From Arthrobacter sp. Marseille-P9274 (GTDB lineage: Bacteria; Actinomycetota; Actinomycetes; Actinomycetales; Micrococcaceae): DNA of 64,000 nucleotides. Below the pieces are notes generated by a model. It was given only the letters and a program-made list of their open reading frames with translations, had not been told where the DNA came from and made no database searches. Below, one piece after another: positions 62,520 through 64,000 of this stretch. The stretch's first letter is position 1, and each line of letters begins with the position of its first letter. Made by a program: the position numbers and the translations under genes. The DNA is taken from positions 248,001 through 312,000 of the forward strand of contig NZ_CAMPOV010000003.1 in the NCBI RefSeq assembly GCF_946892675.1, written 5' to 3'.

Positions 62520-63863
62520 CTAGTCTTCGAGGTCCTGGACAATTTCCTGGAGCGTTCCGATGAAGGACGAGACATCGTCGTCGGTCATCGGCAATGACAA
62601 CGAGAACTCGCCGCGGTGTACGGGGAAGAACCCGCGGTTCGCCAGTTCCAGTGAGCAAATCTGCGTCTTTTCGCCGTCGACGTTGCGCCAGTAGTCCCGG
62701 TGGGTCCGGACTTTGAGTTCGGGAGAATTCATGTACGCGTATGCCATGTGGGAGAACCCCTTCCCGTACACCTTGAACGGGCTGTTCCGCGCCTCGCTCC
62801 ATTCGTTCATCTCGGACATGATCCGCATGGACTGGGCATTAAGCTTGTCGAAAGCACCCCGGTCCATGGTCCGCATGCATGCGGCGCCCGCGATCAGGGC
62901 TAGCTTGTGCCCGTGATGGGTGCCCGAGATCGTCACCTGTCCTGTCTCCAGCACGTTCATGACCTCTGCAGATCCGCCGAGGGCACCGAGGGGTAGGCCG
63001 CCGCCAATGATCTTGCCCATCACCGTGAGGTCAGGCGTTACGCCGTAGAGGCCTTGGAGTCCGTGGTAGCCCGCACGCAGAGTGATCGTCTCATCGAAAA
63101 TCAGGACGATACCAAGTTCCTTAGTGAGGGACCGTAGCTCCTCGACGAACTCCTGGTCCAGAGTGACAAGACCGCCGGCTCCGCTCTCCACTTCAAGGAT
63201 GAGACAGGCGATGGAGCCAGCGTTGGCTCGAAGAATCCGCTCACAGCCGGCCCGGTCGTTCTGGGACAGCATGACGACATTCTCCACATCATCCCTCGGG
63301 ATGCCTCCACTGTCAGCCACGGCTATCGGGTCGGCGTCCGTACCGGAGTCCCCCGGTTGAGGATGTGATGAGATGTGGAGGAGATCGCTGAAGCCGTGGT
63401 ATCCGCCTTCGAACTTCGCGATCTTCGTCTTTCCGGTGTATGCACGCGCAACCCGGATCGCGCTCATGCAGGATTCGGTGGCAGAGCAGGAAAATTGGAT
63501 CTTCTCGACGGAGGGGATGCGGTCGATGAGGATCTGCGCCAGCTCGGCTTCTGCAGTACTCGGGTTGCCGAATGAAATGCCAGAAGGGATGGCTTCCAGC
63601 AACGCTGACGTGATAGCCGGGTGGTTGTGCCCCAGGACGTTGACCGTGAAGTTGTTGTTGAGATCGAGCATCCGGTGGCCGTCGACCGTTTCAAGGTATG
63701 CGCCCTCCCCTTTATCCACGAACACGGCATGGGGCCCGAAGTTGAACGAGTTCCTGCTATATCCGCCGGGAATCAGCTCCCGGCCCTTCCGGGTCATCGC
63801 CGCGGACTGGGCGAACTTCATCGTGAACGCCTCGACGCTCTTTTGCATACTCATCTTGGCCAT
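62520..63863 (-). CDS. Class III aminotransferase / glutamate-1-semialdehyde aminomutase-like
   Basis: A 447-residue PLP enzyme. The N-terminus GRELIPGGYSRNSFNFG is typical of the GSA-aminomutase-like subgroup. The PLP sites are IQFSCSATESCMSAIRVARA, LIFDETITLRAG and VMGKIIGGGLPLGALGG (Schiff-base Lys). It starts at ATG 63863 behind TGGAGTAGCA. A biosynthetic haem role is unlikely in this catabolic setting. It is convergent with the LysR gene. Substrate unknown. Confidence 0.87.
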   Translation of the reverse strand: MAKMSMQKSVEAFTMKFAQSAAMTRKGRELIPGGYSRNSFNFGPHAVFVDKGEGAYLETVDGHRMLDLNNNFTVNVLGHNHPAITSALLEAIPSGISFGNPSTAEAELAQILIDRIPSVEKIQFSCSATESCMSAIRVARAYTGKTKIAKFEGGYHGFSDLLHISSHPQPGDSGTDADPIAVADSGGIPRDDVENVVMLSQNDRAGCERILRANAGSIACLILEVESGAGGLVTLDQEFVEELRSLTKELGIVLIFDETITLRAGYHGLQGLYGVTPDLTVMGKIIGGGLPLGALGGSAEVMNVLETGQVTISGTHHGHKLALIAGAACMRTMDRGAFDKLNAQSMRIMSEMNEWSEARNSPFKVYGKGFSHMAYAYMNSPELKVRTHRDYWRNVDGEKTQICSLELANRGFFPVHRGEFSLSLPMTDDDVSSFIGTLQEIVQDLED

Positions 63864-64000
63864 TGCTACTCCATTTCGTGACTGCCGACCCTTGCTGCTC
63901 CTGCAAAGCGCATCGGCGCTGATAACCCCGCTCGCTCGCTTCGGCCGGTCCTTTTATCGTCAAGCCACGCGGTGCAGCCTTCAATGGCCAAACCGCGATG
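63864..64000. other. Upstream region of the last gene (right edge)
   Basis: It presumably contains the promoter of the aminotransferase at 62520. No further gene or clear site is visible before the window ends. Confidence 0.4.

Overview
The window is high-GC DNA from an actinobacterium, most likely Micrococcaceae (Arthrobacter, Pseudarthrobacter or Paenarthrobacter). The evidence is GC-rich codon use, GTG and TTG starts behind strong AAGGAG sites, a mycothiol-type formaldehyde dehydrogenase, and actinobacterial IclR, MarR and TetR regulators. It is a patchwork of catabolic modules separated by decayed genes and mobile-element scars, as on a catabolic plasmid or genomic island. I see no rRNA, tRNA, CRISPR array or replication origin.

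Layout. 0.3-5.3 kb: TetR regulator, MFS exporter, two aldo/keto reductases and an FAD monooxygenase. 5.5-7.2 kb: a 56-bp tandem repeat and an IS30-family element. 7.2-13.5 kb: hydroxyquinol branch 1 (MHS transporter, IclR, FAD monooxygenase, maleylacetate reductase, hydroxyquinol 1,2-dioxygenase), with two matching 19-bp palindromes. 13.8-16.6 kb: isochorismatase-like hydrolase, MDR oxidoreductase and divergent IclR. 16.6-22.4 kb: a ferulate/p-coumarate operon (hydratase-lyase, vanillin-type dehydrogenase, feruloyl-CoA synthetase, acyl-CoA dehydrogenase) facing a MarR regulator across tandem operators. 22.5-29.3 kb: MFS pseudogene, IclR, a GcoA-like P450 with ferredoxin and reductase, an MDR protein, a mycothiol-dependent formaldehyde dehydrogenase and a truncated metallo-hydrolase. 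This reads as an aryl-O-demethylation island.

29.5-31.5 kb: AraC fragment, Old Yellow Enzyme and MarR. 31.8-43.5 kb: XRE/cupin regulator facing a ten-gene operon: ribose-type ABC importer, two SDRs, an NTF2-like/maleylacetate reductase fusion, an MDR polyol-type dehydrogenase, a TIM-barrel isomerase and a second hydroxyquinol dioxygenase. A sugar-type importer feeding an aromatic ring-cleavage enzyme is the most unusual arrangement here and may be an undescribed route from a cyclitol or polyol to hydroxyquinol.

43.7-50.1 kb: two serine-recombinase remnants bracket a GntP transporter, UspA, RraA-type aldolase, GntR, PrpF-type isomerase and LigI-like hydrolase, resembling the lower part of the 4-oxalomesaconate pathway. 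50.7-64 kb: saccharopine-dehydrogenase-like reductase, nitrilase facing an AraC regulator, metallo-hydrolase, frameshifted NTF2-like gene, IS110 remnant, aldehyde dehydrogenase, APC permease, class III aminotransferase, LysR, and a glutamate-1-semialdehyde-aminomutase-like enzyme.

Taken together, lignin-type phenylpropanoids and methoxyaromatics would be shortened (ferulate operon) and demethylated (P450, with formaldehyde disposal). Two hydroxyquinol branches deliver maleylacetate and then 3-oxoadipate. The genes for the later 3-oxoadipate steps are not in the window.
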